Assembly (NCBI RefSeq): GCF_037975245.1
Contig: NC_092567.1
Location: 23,154,376 to 23,218,375 of the forward strand
Length of the DNA: 64,000 nucleotides
Direction of reading: 5' to 3'
From: Apostichopus japonicus
Lineage: Eukaryota; Echinodermata; Holothuroidea; Aspidochirotida; Stichopodidae
Position 1 is the first letter of the stretch. The number at the start of each line of letters is the position of its first letter. The position numbers and the translations under genes are program-made. This document shows positions 51,501 to 58,173 of this stretch, one piece after another. Under the pieces are notes generated by a model. The model did no database searches and was not told where the DNA came from. It saw only the letters and a list, made by a program, of their open reading frames with translations.

Positions 51501-54500
51501 AGCACAAGATATCAAGCTATGGTCATCTTTATGAAAGTAAACCTTGTAATAAAATATGTTTTAGGCCACACGGCATGATTAACTAATGCTCAACATTATT
51601 TCCATGTTCTTGTAGAAAACGTCAAGTTCGCAAAATACAATTGGTTGTGCTTTTGTAGTTACGTGAGATCCGTAACAGACGAGTTGGTTAGGCTATTTGC
51701 TATACACTTAACTATGGTAGGTCATTATTTTTTCTGTATTTTTGGAAATTCTAGAAAATACTTTCTTTTCCCCCCGCTTAACACCAGATGTGGTCTTACG
51801 GTTTATTCATAAATGGGTGTACTAGAGCCTTGTTTACATGACATTAGTTGCATTTAGCACGATATGCCAGTTTCGCGTGAAATTTTCGAAAGTGTTTTGC
51901 TGGATCTTTCGTAAAATTTGAAAGGACCGAACTTACTTTTCGTACACAATTGGTAATTTCTCTACTGATTTTCAGAGTTTTTTTTTTACGATCTCCAATC
52001 GATACATTTCCTTTGATCATGTATTTGAATAACTATTACCAAGTCGAGTATTCCACCCGGTATTGTCTGGTCGGAGAGTTCAACGTGATGGACAGGGATT
52101 GTAATCATTTCGATTGAACATGCATTGACTGGATTATCTGCGCCGCCGCTGTCGGCTCGATAAAAAGTACACTTGTGCCGCGAATCAGGAAGTTTTCACA
52201 AAAGGATAACAGCGTTCAAGTTTAAGCCATTCATATCGCCGGATACATCGGAGGGGGGGGGGGACAAAAGTAGGATTACGTTCGCGGTTTATGATTCGAC
52301 TGATCGTAAGTTGTGTTGTTATTTCGCGTAGTAGACAAAATAAACACGGGAATTGATACGCGATTTTTGCCAATAATTTAATTTTCAGTTGATTTCATAG
52401 TTTCGTTTAAACGTTTATTAAACGTTTAAACGATGTTTCGTTCGTTTACACGTTTAAACGTGTAAACGGCACAGCACTACACCGTTCCATTACAAGAAAA
52501 CAGCGATTGGCCAATGATCCATCCGAAGGGGCCCTGGGGAGTTTTACAATTTACTGGCCCAATGGGAATGACTAAGAATGCAGATGTATAGTACTAGGTA
52601 AGTTTCGTTCTGCTATCATATATCAAAGAGAAAGAAGAACCATGTAAGGTTTTGCAGATTTTAGTAACATGAGAATTAGTGAAATGAAACTTGATTAAGC
52701 ACTTCTGAAACCAAATCAATTCAAATGTTATTGTGTTTTTTTAAATTAAAATTATGACATTGAAGTATAATAAAGCCTTCTCTGACAACTCCTTTGTCAG
52801 ACTAACAGTAATAGTATATCATGAATGTTTCCTGCTCTTTCCAGGAGTATTATGTAAGTCCAATGTAAAGTGATACCTATTAACTAAAAGAGCCCATCAC
52901 TTAAAGCAAACATCACAATTAAACAAGCCAAGCATGTGAAGAAAGTAATAACCCTTCTAATATTAACAATTTCTGTTTCATTTCCAATAGCAAACAACAC
53001 TAACCTAAACCTTTAAATATCATTTTGAAATCATGCTAAACAGCATATATATATAACACAAGTTTCTTGCTCTCTTGAATGAATAATGACATGTCAGTAT
53101 TTTTTTATCTGATCAAGTTTAAGACATAATTGATTCTGTTTTTGGTTGTAACAAATTTTACAAAGTCACACCTGTAGTGGTGTAAAACTAAATGTTTTTC
53201 CCTAAACATTGTTCAGTCGATTACTGTATTAAACAGAGCTGCATTTATACTGCTTTTACACTACATGTCCATATATAAATATTTCCATTCTAAATTTTAC
53301 AAACCACCATGAGGAAGGCTAACTTATAGCAAATATGTTGCCGTGGAAATCAATGTAAACTTAAAAAAATTCATTATTCCACAATTTATACTCTTATGTA
53401 CATATACAAAATGCTAAAAAATTACCAGACAATTTACTGCCTTTCCTATTATTTGAAATATTTAACATTTGCTAATGGCAGCATACTGTACATGTAAACG
53501 ATATCATGAATGCACATGAAAATTTAAGAACTTTTCAATAAAACTCTTGTGCTGGATATGATAGGAAGATATTGTTAGTTATAATGGCCTATACCTTACA
53601 TACATAACAAAGTAAAGACAGTAGGCCTAAGCAGGTTTAACACTGTATTCAAACAGCTTAACATGTAATCTCTAGTGGCCATTTACACATCATGTCATGA
53701 GATATGAAACAAACATGAATAACCTGTGTGAGAGACAATATCAATACACACAGCTCTGTAGGAATATTTGCTTTAATTCCATATTACTCTAGAATAAGGC
53801 CATGGGAATTAAAAGGTTTAGATTTGCATCCACCATACACATGCTCCAAAATGGCTCTTGCCAAGTTTTCAGACATGTAAATGGCACTCCATCACACAAA
53901 TGAAAGTTTCAAATCATAAAAAAGGAGTAAAAGGGTAAGGTTCATATTATGCAAATTATCACACAGGACTGATCTATGGCAGTAACATGGCTTCGCATGA
54001 GTTCCATTTCTAGTCTGCCACAACTTCAAAATTGATCAGTACAGCAATAAATATAAACCAGTAGAGTGCAATGAAATCCTGGAAGATGCTAAGACCTACT
54101 AAAATATAAAATAATGAATAGGCTGAATACTGAAAAACCTCAACATCATACAAGAAAATGTTTGATCACGAATCTAGAACTTCCCATAGCCCTTAAAATA
54201 ATGGTTATGAACTGGTCATAATCATACTGTAGTATTGTTGGGAGTGCTTTGAAGCATGACATGAGAAGGCAATATAGAGTACAAGTACTACTAGCATTAT
54301 AAAATTGTCACAACTGACCATACATCCAACCTAATGTTACCTTTCCGAATCAAAGATACTAGTATAGACCTAACTTCGGCTGCCACTTTCATGAGCCATC
54401 CTAACACTGGGCATAACTCAGCTAGGCCTAGGCTTACTTAGAATTGCAACATAAGGTTGGGCAGCAACAAGTGACAGGCCTTGAAGGTTGAAAACAATAG

Positions 54501-54832
54501 CACGTGCGCCCATGATGATATCAAGTATGAAATCAGGGTTTTCATATCAAAGTAAGGACTAGCTTACAAATTTACATCTGCTACTGCTGGCCTTACGTTA
54601 TGTTTAGTACTGTCAGGCCTTAGAAGTCGTGCTAGACTAATCCGTAAGACTGTGAGACCTGACTACGTACCGACCTAGCATATGTATTAACCTAACGTTA
54701 CTAACAGTACAACGTAATCCTTTGTATTTCACACCATCGTCATCTCAAGAATCATAAGTCACTTACCCAAAACAAAAAGTTGAAAGCAAACATTAAGTAT
54801 TTCACACAAGACACACAAGCGTTAGAACCCAT
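21497..54832 (-). CDS. Tetraspanin gene B (7 coding exons, 253 aa)
   Basis: Exons, in transcript order: 54832-54767, 37604-37404, 31931-31835, 28186-28110, 26368-26207, 22855-22772, 21571-21497. All introns are GT-AG. The product is a four-pass tetraspanin. The N-terminus MGSNACVSCVKYLMF carries Cys6 and Cys9, possible palmitoylation sites; TM1 runs over FNFLFW into LCGCALLGLG; TM2 ends GFLGCCGACAES; TM3 begins at residue 90. The large loop has Cys-Cys-Gly at 150-152, ESCC (171-172), Cys177 and Gly-Cys at 202-203: six cysteines, and no N-glycosylation sequon that I see. TM4 is followed by cytosolic CCLC (237-240) and the tail GRQDREQQYI. The general look is CD9/CD63-like, but I do not assign a subfamily. 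Intron 1 is about 17 kb and full of mobile elements. Joining the distant exon 1 rests on fit of frame, length and motif, without transcript evidence. Confidence 0.9.
22772..22855 (-). CDS. Gene B exon 6
   Basis: 84 nt, residues 202-229, GCSSKLFKKLEQH then TM4. Acceptor tgttacag, donor gtgaga. Same length and phase as exon 6 of gene A. Confidence 0.93.
22999..23287 (+). repeat. tRNA-SINE family S, copy 2 (interrupted)
   Basis: The A box is lost; the B box (AGTTCGAGTCACTCC) and body are kept (CGTCCAGTTACAGAGTTG, GGACGTTAAAATATGAAT, CTTCGGTCAGCTTGCGG). The tail is broken by the hAT-like element starting at 23288. It forms a tail-to-tail inverted pair with copy 3. Confidence 0.78.
23870..24426. 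mobile_element. Nested hAT-like element (557 bp)
   Basis: Ends CATGGGCGCAGATC on both sides (inverted), followed inside by GGGACGCGTCCCCACC on the left and its counterpart GGTGGGGACGCGTG on the right. Flanks ctccaaac and ctcaaaac match 7/8. It lies wholly inside the element 23288-25235, so it jumped in later or was carried along. Confidence 0.78.
24282..25160. repeat. Three diverged copies of a 90-100 bp module
   Basis: Copies at about 24282-24372, 24901-25000 and 25061-25160 share the order: GTGCCATTTCCGG-like, GATCTGGGAGG, TTTGCC, GTACGCTACGCGC, CCAATGGTGGCGCTCCGC, TTAGATAG. The first lies in the nested element and the other two in its host, so the module links related transposon families. 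Confidence 0.7.
25250..25487 (-). repeat. tRNA-SINE family S, copy 3
   Basis: Minus-strand copy with head TTAGTTCAGTGGTTAACGCC, B box AGTTCGAGTC, then the same body and GGATCTAAAATA-type end. Inverted relative to copy 2 across the element at 23288-25235. Confidence 0.8.
25705..25800 (-). repeat. Fragment of an L2/CR1-type retroposon tail
   Basis: Minus strand reads AAAGAGCATTAAGACCGCC, GGTATAAATAAG then TGTTATTATTAGTG, resembling the tail of the SINE at 27742-28062. Short and diverged. Confidence 0.4.
26207..26368 (-). CDS. Gene B exon 5
   Basis: 162 nt, residues 148-201. It opens LECCGA, then PESCC and ESC, and ends IIYTE. Donor gtaagc was chosen because it keeps phase 0 into exon 6; an inner gtgata would break the frame. 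Confidence 0.88.
27742..28062 (-). repeat. tRNA-SINE with L2/CR1-like tail, next to gene B exon 4
   Basis: A different SINE family. The minus-strand head (28062-27994) has A box TGGCCAATTGGCTAGAGCA and B box GGTTCGATTCC. The body has TTGGGCAAGATGCTTTAT and GGGTACCTGTGA. The 3' end is AAAGCGCTTTGAGACC...AGCGCTATATAAA with an ATTATTATG tail, the type seen in SINEs mobilised by L2/CR1 LINEs. The head starts 47 bp from the donor end of exon 4. Confidence 0.82.
28110..28186 (-). CDS. Gene B exon 4
   Basis: 77 nt, completing Ser122 and giving residues 123-147 (MTQTIKDVYGEDQ then VVNEAVDSMQQG). Acceptor gtcttgcag, donor gtaagt. The phase (1 to 0) matches both neighbours. Confidence 0.85.
28375..28760 (-). 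mobile_element. Decayed LINE ORF2 C-terminus in gene B intron 3
   Basis: Minus strand encodes fragments with TRNNTHFSVSRHH, then NYCYKTWKVLLYDIK and, after a frameshift, TFKCKLKAHLIENYAD with a stop at 28548-28550. The layout (a WKxLP-like stretch, then FKxKLKxHL) is that of the tail of non-LTR retrotransposon ORF2. Family uncertain; no RT domain. Confidence 0.4.
29581..29694. repeat. 49-bp near-perfect inverted repeat of a dispersed repeat
   Basis: Arms 29581-29629 and 29646-29694 are inverted copies with two mismatches around a 16-base loop; both contain AAGTAAGTTGGCCTGACGTT then TCGATCCTAGCAG. A third single copy is at 15648-15708. The transcript would fold into a long hairpin. Confidence 0.85.
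30839..30915. repeat. Short GTTTGCGTCCC repeats with palindrome
   Basis: Three copies of AAGTTTGCGTCCC-like sequence within 75 bp; the first is followed by its inverse (GCGTCCCAGGGACGC), making a small hairpin. Origin unknown. Confidence 0.6.
31528..31805 (+). mobile_element. Short copy of dispersed repeat R (one 83-bp unit)
   Basis: Matches, in inverse orientation, the repeat at 56530-57240: ATATAGGCATGC, CATACAATCGTTTGCCATG, CCTTCCATATTGGTTA, GTCGTTACAA, TTTAACCATTGAAAAACACA, then CAGTAGGTGCCCG and TCTCAGCATATTGCCCG. It carries just one of the 83-bp units and ends in C-rich CCAACGCCTATGCC. It ends 30 bp from exon 3 of gene B. Confidence 0.7.
31835..31931 (-). CDS. Gene B exon 3
   Basis: 97 nt, residues 90-121 plus one base of codon 122. 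It encodes TM3 (FFTFLLLICVVEVGGGFYAY) and 22 nt more than the usual 75-nt exon. Acceptor ctccaatag, donor gtgagt after the first base of a split Ser codon. Confidence 0.88.
32638..33042. mobile_element. MITE with GGCCCGGTCACACTA termini (405 bp)
   Basis: Inverted ends AGGCCCGGTCACACTA, each followed by CGATTTTTTATCGGAATAC-like sequence and further CCGAT/ATCGG palindromes. It is flanked by TAA on both sides (32635-32637 and 33043-33045), which fits a 3-bp target duplication of PIF/Harbinger type. No coding capacity. Superfamily is inferred from the duplication length only. Confidence 0.75.
33046..37403. other. Gene B intron 2, distal part
   Basis: No exon besides those listed. Contains SINE copy 4 and a 15-bp repeat cluster at 34735-34790 (ATAGCATCAGAGTC). 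Runs of T/G near 35940 and 35680. Confidence 0.4.
34159..34386 (+). repeat. tRNA-SINE family S, copy 4
   Basis: Head remnant TAGTGGTTAAC, B box AGTTCGAGTCACTCC, body with GGACGTTAAATATGAAT and GCGAGTTCCTGCTTGCAGGA, ending in ATACATAC. It lies in gene B intron 2. Confidence 0.78.
37404..37604 (-). CDS. Gene B exon 2
   Basis: 201 nt, residues 23-89. Acceptor atatttacag, donor gtaaga. It begins LCGCALLGLGLYL, then the small loop, then IGIGGLMMLVGFLGCCGA of TM2. Confidence 0.95.
38120..38225. repeat. Short tandem repeat TCACCRTGGTAATACCATRCT
   Basis: Three imperfect units of about 35 bp; each contains a GGTAATACC half-palindrome. Confidence 0.6.
38821..40865. mobile_element. hAT-like element H1 (2045 bp) with GGTTAACCGG arrays
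   Basis: Ends TAGGGCTGT at both sides (inverted) and a perfect 8-bp duplication attgcatg (38813-38820, 40866-40873), the hAT signature. Both ends carry palindromic GGTTAACCGG/AACGGTTAAC arrays. The interior (39330-39815 and 39940-40085) is shared with element H2 in opposite orientation. A hAT-type terminus CAGTGTTCCCTCTAAG lies at 39202 without a partner. No transposase frame is intact. Confidence 0.85.
40874..43564. other. Gene B intron 1, central part
   Basis: No coding signal. Degenerate repeats near 43000 (CTTACCACCGA three times) and 43140-43440; short C/G homopolymers. Confidence 0.4.
43140..43440. repeat. Degenerate tandem repeat, about 3 copies
   Basis: AACAATATTATTACGG, CAACAATATTATTGCGG and CAACGATATTATTGCTG open three diverged units, each continuing GATGTTTT, ATGATA, ATTGTACGATA and GTGAAAC-like motifs. 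Unit length varies from about 90 to 117 bp. Confidence 0.55.
43565..43797 (-). repeat. tRNA-SINE family S, copy 5
   Basis: Minus strand, in gene B intron 1. Head CATTGGTTAACGCCGGTGCC, weakened B box (GTTAGAGTCACTCC), the same body, and an AT-rich tail. Confidence 0.77.
45030..45298. repeat. 89-bp tandem repeat, about 3 copies
   Basis: GATTGGGCTAACGAGGCAAC recurs at 45063, 45152 and 45241, exactly 89 bp apart, with nearly identical intervening sequence (ACTCAAAGACGAAGACTT, AATTACTAATTACT). Recent duplication judging by few differences. Confidence 0.92.
45553..45901 (+). repeat. Second copy of gene A intron 1 sequence
   Basis: Colinear with 6699-7069 and on the same strand: CTGAAGCTTTGGTTAGTACC, ATGTTGATAGGGGT, GAAATAAAGTTCTCATTCG, TTATGAGTAGAA, CGGTACAGGTAGGACCCTTG, GTCTATGCATGCTAAGTTCT, GAAACATTTCATACT. 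The match stops just short of the splice acceptor of gene A exon 2; no tetraspanin exon follows here. It sits in intron 1 of gene B, antisense to it. Confidence 0.88.
46137..46661 (+). other. Unassigned 174-codon open frame
   Basis: The longest clean frame in gene B intron 1 apart from repeats. It contains a GT microsatellite (read as CVCVCV) and a Lys-rich segment; no domain, signal peptide or relative is recognised. Composition is like the surrounding AT-rich DNA, so it may be chance. Confidence 0.1.
49635..49886. repeat. 126-bp tandem duplication
   Basis: Two abutting copies start CTGAATTTACTCCCAAAGAC at 49635 and 49761. I see two substitutions between them, so the event is recent. Confidence 0.93.
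50856..52479. mobile_element. hAT-like element H2 (1624 bp) with CGTTTAAACG arrays
   Basis: Left end TAGGGCTGTGAG, right end TAGTGCTGTGCCG (inward), flanked by a perfect 8-bp duplication caccgttc (50848-50855, 52480-52487). The ends carry arrays of the palindrome CGTTTAAACG. Interior blocks 50955-51125 and 51520-51990 match H1 in inverse orientation. No intact coding frame. Confidence 0.85.
52488..54766. other. Gene B intron 1, next to exon 1
   Basis: AT-rich, without repeats I could define or coding frames of any length. Confidence 0.4.
54767..54832 (-). CDS. Gene B exon 1
   Basis: 66 nt, residues 1-22, ending NFLFW directly at donor gtaagt, exactly as in gene A. The ATG context is CCAAGATGG. 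It lies 17.2 kb upstream of exon 2; no nearer tetraspanin first exon was seen on this strand. Confidence 0.85.
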
Positions 54833-56525
54833 CTTGGTATACTTTAGAGATGAAAGCCAGTTATTTCCAAATATGATATAATCCCAACTAAGTGGTTATT
54901 AGGATGCGACAATGAATTACTTTAAACCCAGACAACTTTAATAACGTAGCGGTTCGCTAGAGCAAAGATTTGTCATATGCAATATACAGTACAGTAGCCT
55001 ACATGTATAACGTATTTTTGATGCATGAACTATTGAAAGGCAGTGGAACGAAAATACGGTACACTGTACCCTCCATTTGGCCTATTTAGTTGAAGGAAAT
55101 GCCCTAGGGCTTCTATTGAATTTCACTACCTGCCGCCAATAATCACCGCAGAGGGAATATCAACTATGTACGTGCAGGGCGTTTACAAACATGGGTCATT
55201 TAAAAGGCAAAGTTCTCTCTTTTTGAGCGATTGTTTACAAAGAAACTTTTGAAATGATTTTGCGGTTAATGAAAATCCAGGAGTAACCCAGTGAAATATT
55301 TATGGGCAATAACTGTATGAAGCGAAGAGTAGGAGGAATAAGACGAAAAGGCCAACTAAGTTTATTGTAGAGAATGTTCAGGGAATGCATAAATATAACT
55401 CAAAAATGTTAACATTGTCTGAGTAAACAGCCTGTTGCAGTAGAGAACAAGTCCTGCTGTAGTCCTGCGACTCAAGTCCTGCGTAGTCCTGCGAGTCCGT
55501 CAACAAATCAAAATAATCCACGTGATTCCTAGGATAGGATGCCAAGAGACAGCCAGCAGAAAGAATACGAAATAGCAAATAAACAACGGAAAAGGCCAAG
55601 AGCAAATGGTGGGGGAGGGGGGGTGTCGTGGGGTTATGGTCCAATGTATTCTATTATAGATACTTGCTTTTTCTGCAAGCCTCAGATTTATGAGTGGAAT
55701 AAATCCAATCATTCTGTGGATGCGAGGGGGGGGGGGGGGGCGAGACATGACATGAGGGAAATTATATGTAACAACTTTTGGTTTAAAGTTGAAAATTAAT
55801 TTTCGAATAGTTTTTAATTTATATTTTATGCAAAATTAATTTCCTTCAAATCACAGGTCCCGGATGCAATTTAAAAAAAAAACTTTTTTTTAATGTGTGT
55901 CACCAACAACTCCCTGATGTCACCGACAAAACTGAACGCCGTGTCTACGTGGGAGGCATATTGTTTCAGCATACCTATTTGGCCTACTGTATATGATTAT
56001 AAGATGCGGAAATGCGTAGGAGATGTGGGATAACCACTGACGCGTAAGCACTCTCTGATAATGGTCAGTGTATTTTCCGAGGACGACTGCGTTGAATGTC
56101 GTGACATAGCATCCTTATGAGCGTCGTTTATAAGATTTAAGATAAACAGATCGAAAGATTTCTGACCGGGTTTTTTGGGGGGTCTTTTCATGATTCGACA
56201 ATTTTACGGCAAATTCGGAAATGACACGTTCTAAGATACCGATATAATGATACCGGTATAATAATATACGTAATAGAGAGATAGTTTGCTCAGTATATGT
56301 ACGGCCATGAGGTTGCAGAATATACGTACGGTATTACTTCCACGAATGTTTGCAAGTAATGTCAACAGTTTATAGGAACACGGTCCATGACGTCACTGTT
56401 ATGGTGATTAAAAGGAAACAACATGGCCTCTATATTTATATTTATGTCAGTATAGAGAAGTAACGGAGATGTTTCTGTCGTCAACCGCTGCCACCCCCCC
56501 CCCCTTTACCCCCACTGGTGAATTT
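54833..56525. other. Upstream of gene B
   Basis: Presumed 5' UTR and promoter side of gene B (minus strand). A short AGTCCTGCG repeat is at 55449-55495 and a G-run at 55727. No TATA or other core element can be named with confidence. Confidence 0.35.
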
Positions 56526-57240
56526 TTGGAAATATGCTGAGAATTTTTCGGGAACCTACTGAAGGAAGTATAATTTGCAGTGTGTTTTTCAATTTTTTTG
56601 GTGGAAATTCGGGCAATATGCTGAGAATTTTTCGGGCACCTACTGAAAGAATAATAATTTGCAATGTGTTTTCAATTTTTTTGGTGAAAATTCGGCAATA
56701 TGCTGAGAATTTTTCGGGCACCTACTGAAAGAATAATAATTTGCAATGTGTTTTTCATTTTTTTTGGTGAAAATTCGGGCAATATGCTGAGAATTTTTCG
56801 GGCACCTACTGAAAGAATAATAATTTGCAGTGTGTTTTCAATTTTTTTGGTGAAAATTCGGGCAATATGCTGAGAATTTTTCGGGCACCTACTGAAAGAA
56901 TGATAATTTGCAGTGTTTTTCAATTTTTTTGGTGAAAATCGGGCAATATGCTGAGAATTTTTCGGGCACCTACTGAAAGAAGAATAAATTGCAATGTGTT
57001 TTTCAATGGTTAAACTTATATTATTATTATCATTCTTGTTGTAACGACTTCCCCAATAATTATAACCAATATGGAAGGGTAATAACATGGAAAATGATTG
57101 TATGTTATTGGCATGCGATGTAATAATCGATACATGCCTATATAATATGCACTTTAACAGGTTGAGCGCGCGCGGAGCGCTCGAAAAATGTTGGTTATAT
57201 TTTTTGGGCAAGTCGTTACAGCCCCCCAAATCAAAATTAG
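56526..57240 (-). mobile_element. Long copy of dispersed repeat R with six 83-bp units
   Basis: Units recur with CTGAGAATTTTTC at 56537, 56621, 56703, 56787, 56870 and 56951 (spacing 81-84 bp), each with GGGCACCTACTGAAAG, AATAATAATTTGCA and TTTTTTTGGTGAAAATTCGG. Unit 1 is the most diverged. Beyond 57000 it continues as single-copy sequence shared with 31528-31680 and ends in AGCCCCCCAAAT...GGCTCCTACGC, which resembles a transposon terminus. Confidence 0.8.
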
Positions 57241-57339
57241 GCTCCTACGCATATGAATCGAAGGATTAAAAGTAGACAATAACGAAAAGGCAACTATAGT
57301 GACAAGGTGGAAGGTACAGTACATTGGAAGGGACAACAG

Positions 57340-57700
57340 ATGAAGAGAAAATATAAATGGAGAGACAACAGGGGGAGGAACAATAGTGGGAAAGGGGATA
57401 GTGGTAGTGGCAGCAGTGGTAGGGACACTGACAGATAGACACAACAGGGGGAGGAACAATAGTGGTTGAGACAATGCAAAGACTCCAAGGAGGGATCATA
57501 GTGGAAGGGACAATAGTGACAGGAACAATAGTGGGAAAGGGGATCGTGGTAGGGCAGCAGTGGCAGGGACACTGACATGTAGATAAAGACACAACAGGGG
57601 GGGGGAACAATGGTGGTAGAGACAACAGTGGGAGCGACATTACGAGGGAACAAAGTGGGAGAGAACAGTGTTGGGGGTGGGGGATAGTGGGAGGACAGCA
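57340..57700. repeat. Purine-rich minisatellite
   Basis: Imperfect repeats of GGAACAATAGTGGGA and GGGACAACAGTGG. A longer unit starting AGGAACAATAGTGGGAAAGG occurs twice about 155 bp apart. The proline/serine/cysteine-rich minus-strand reading frames here follow from the repeat. Confidence 0.75.
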
Positions 57701-57823
57701 ATGCTAGTTGCAAACGCTTCCCGGCTAGTTGATTCCACTGTTTGTCTGATTGATTGATGATTGTCATTCCCTATTTCCAGGTTCAAACGAACACAGTAGA
57801 GTTATCAGAGACTCCCTGATCAC

Positions 57824-58165
57824 CAGTGGCGTAGGAAGGTACTTTTGAGTGGGGGGCTGAAGACTGATGGCCGGCCTGGGGGAGGGGTCTAAGGGGAGTT
57901 TTTTTGCATTTCTAGGTGGCCTCAGATGCAATTTGGTGCAATATAGCACACTTCAACACCCACTCCATTTGTAAAGAATTTTGCATTTTCACCTGGCCTT
58001 AGATGCAATTTGGTGCTTCAAATGAGATTTTTTTCTCATTTGGAAATGAAAAAGGGGTTTTCTGACTTGCGGAGCGGGGGGGGGGGGCGGAACGATACTT
58101 CCGCCCCCCATATTTTTCACTGGGGGGCTGGCGCCCCCAGCCCCCCGGTTCCTACGCCCAAGTTG
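57824..58165. mobile_element. hAT-like MITE (342 bp), perfect 8-bp duplication
   Basis: Left end CAGTGGCGTAGGAAGG, right end inward CAACTTGGGCGTAGGAACC, flanked by ctgatcac at 57816-57823 and 58166-58173. Contains two copies of AGATGCAATTTGGTGC and a G-rich palindrome near the right end. Confidence 0.85.
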
Positions 58166-58173
58166 CTGATCAC

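Noticed and set aside
56672-57229. 185-codon minus-strand open frame with repeated SVGARKILSILPEF motif
   Set aside because: The repeated peptide comes from the 83-bp minisatellite; unit lengths of 81-84 bp break the frame between units, and the rest matches a dispersed repeat.
57294-57767. 157-codon Pro/Ser/Cys-rich minus-strand frame and overlapping 124-codon frame
   Set aside because: Complement of a purine-rich minisatellite; open in several frames at once, which is a composition effect.
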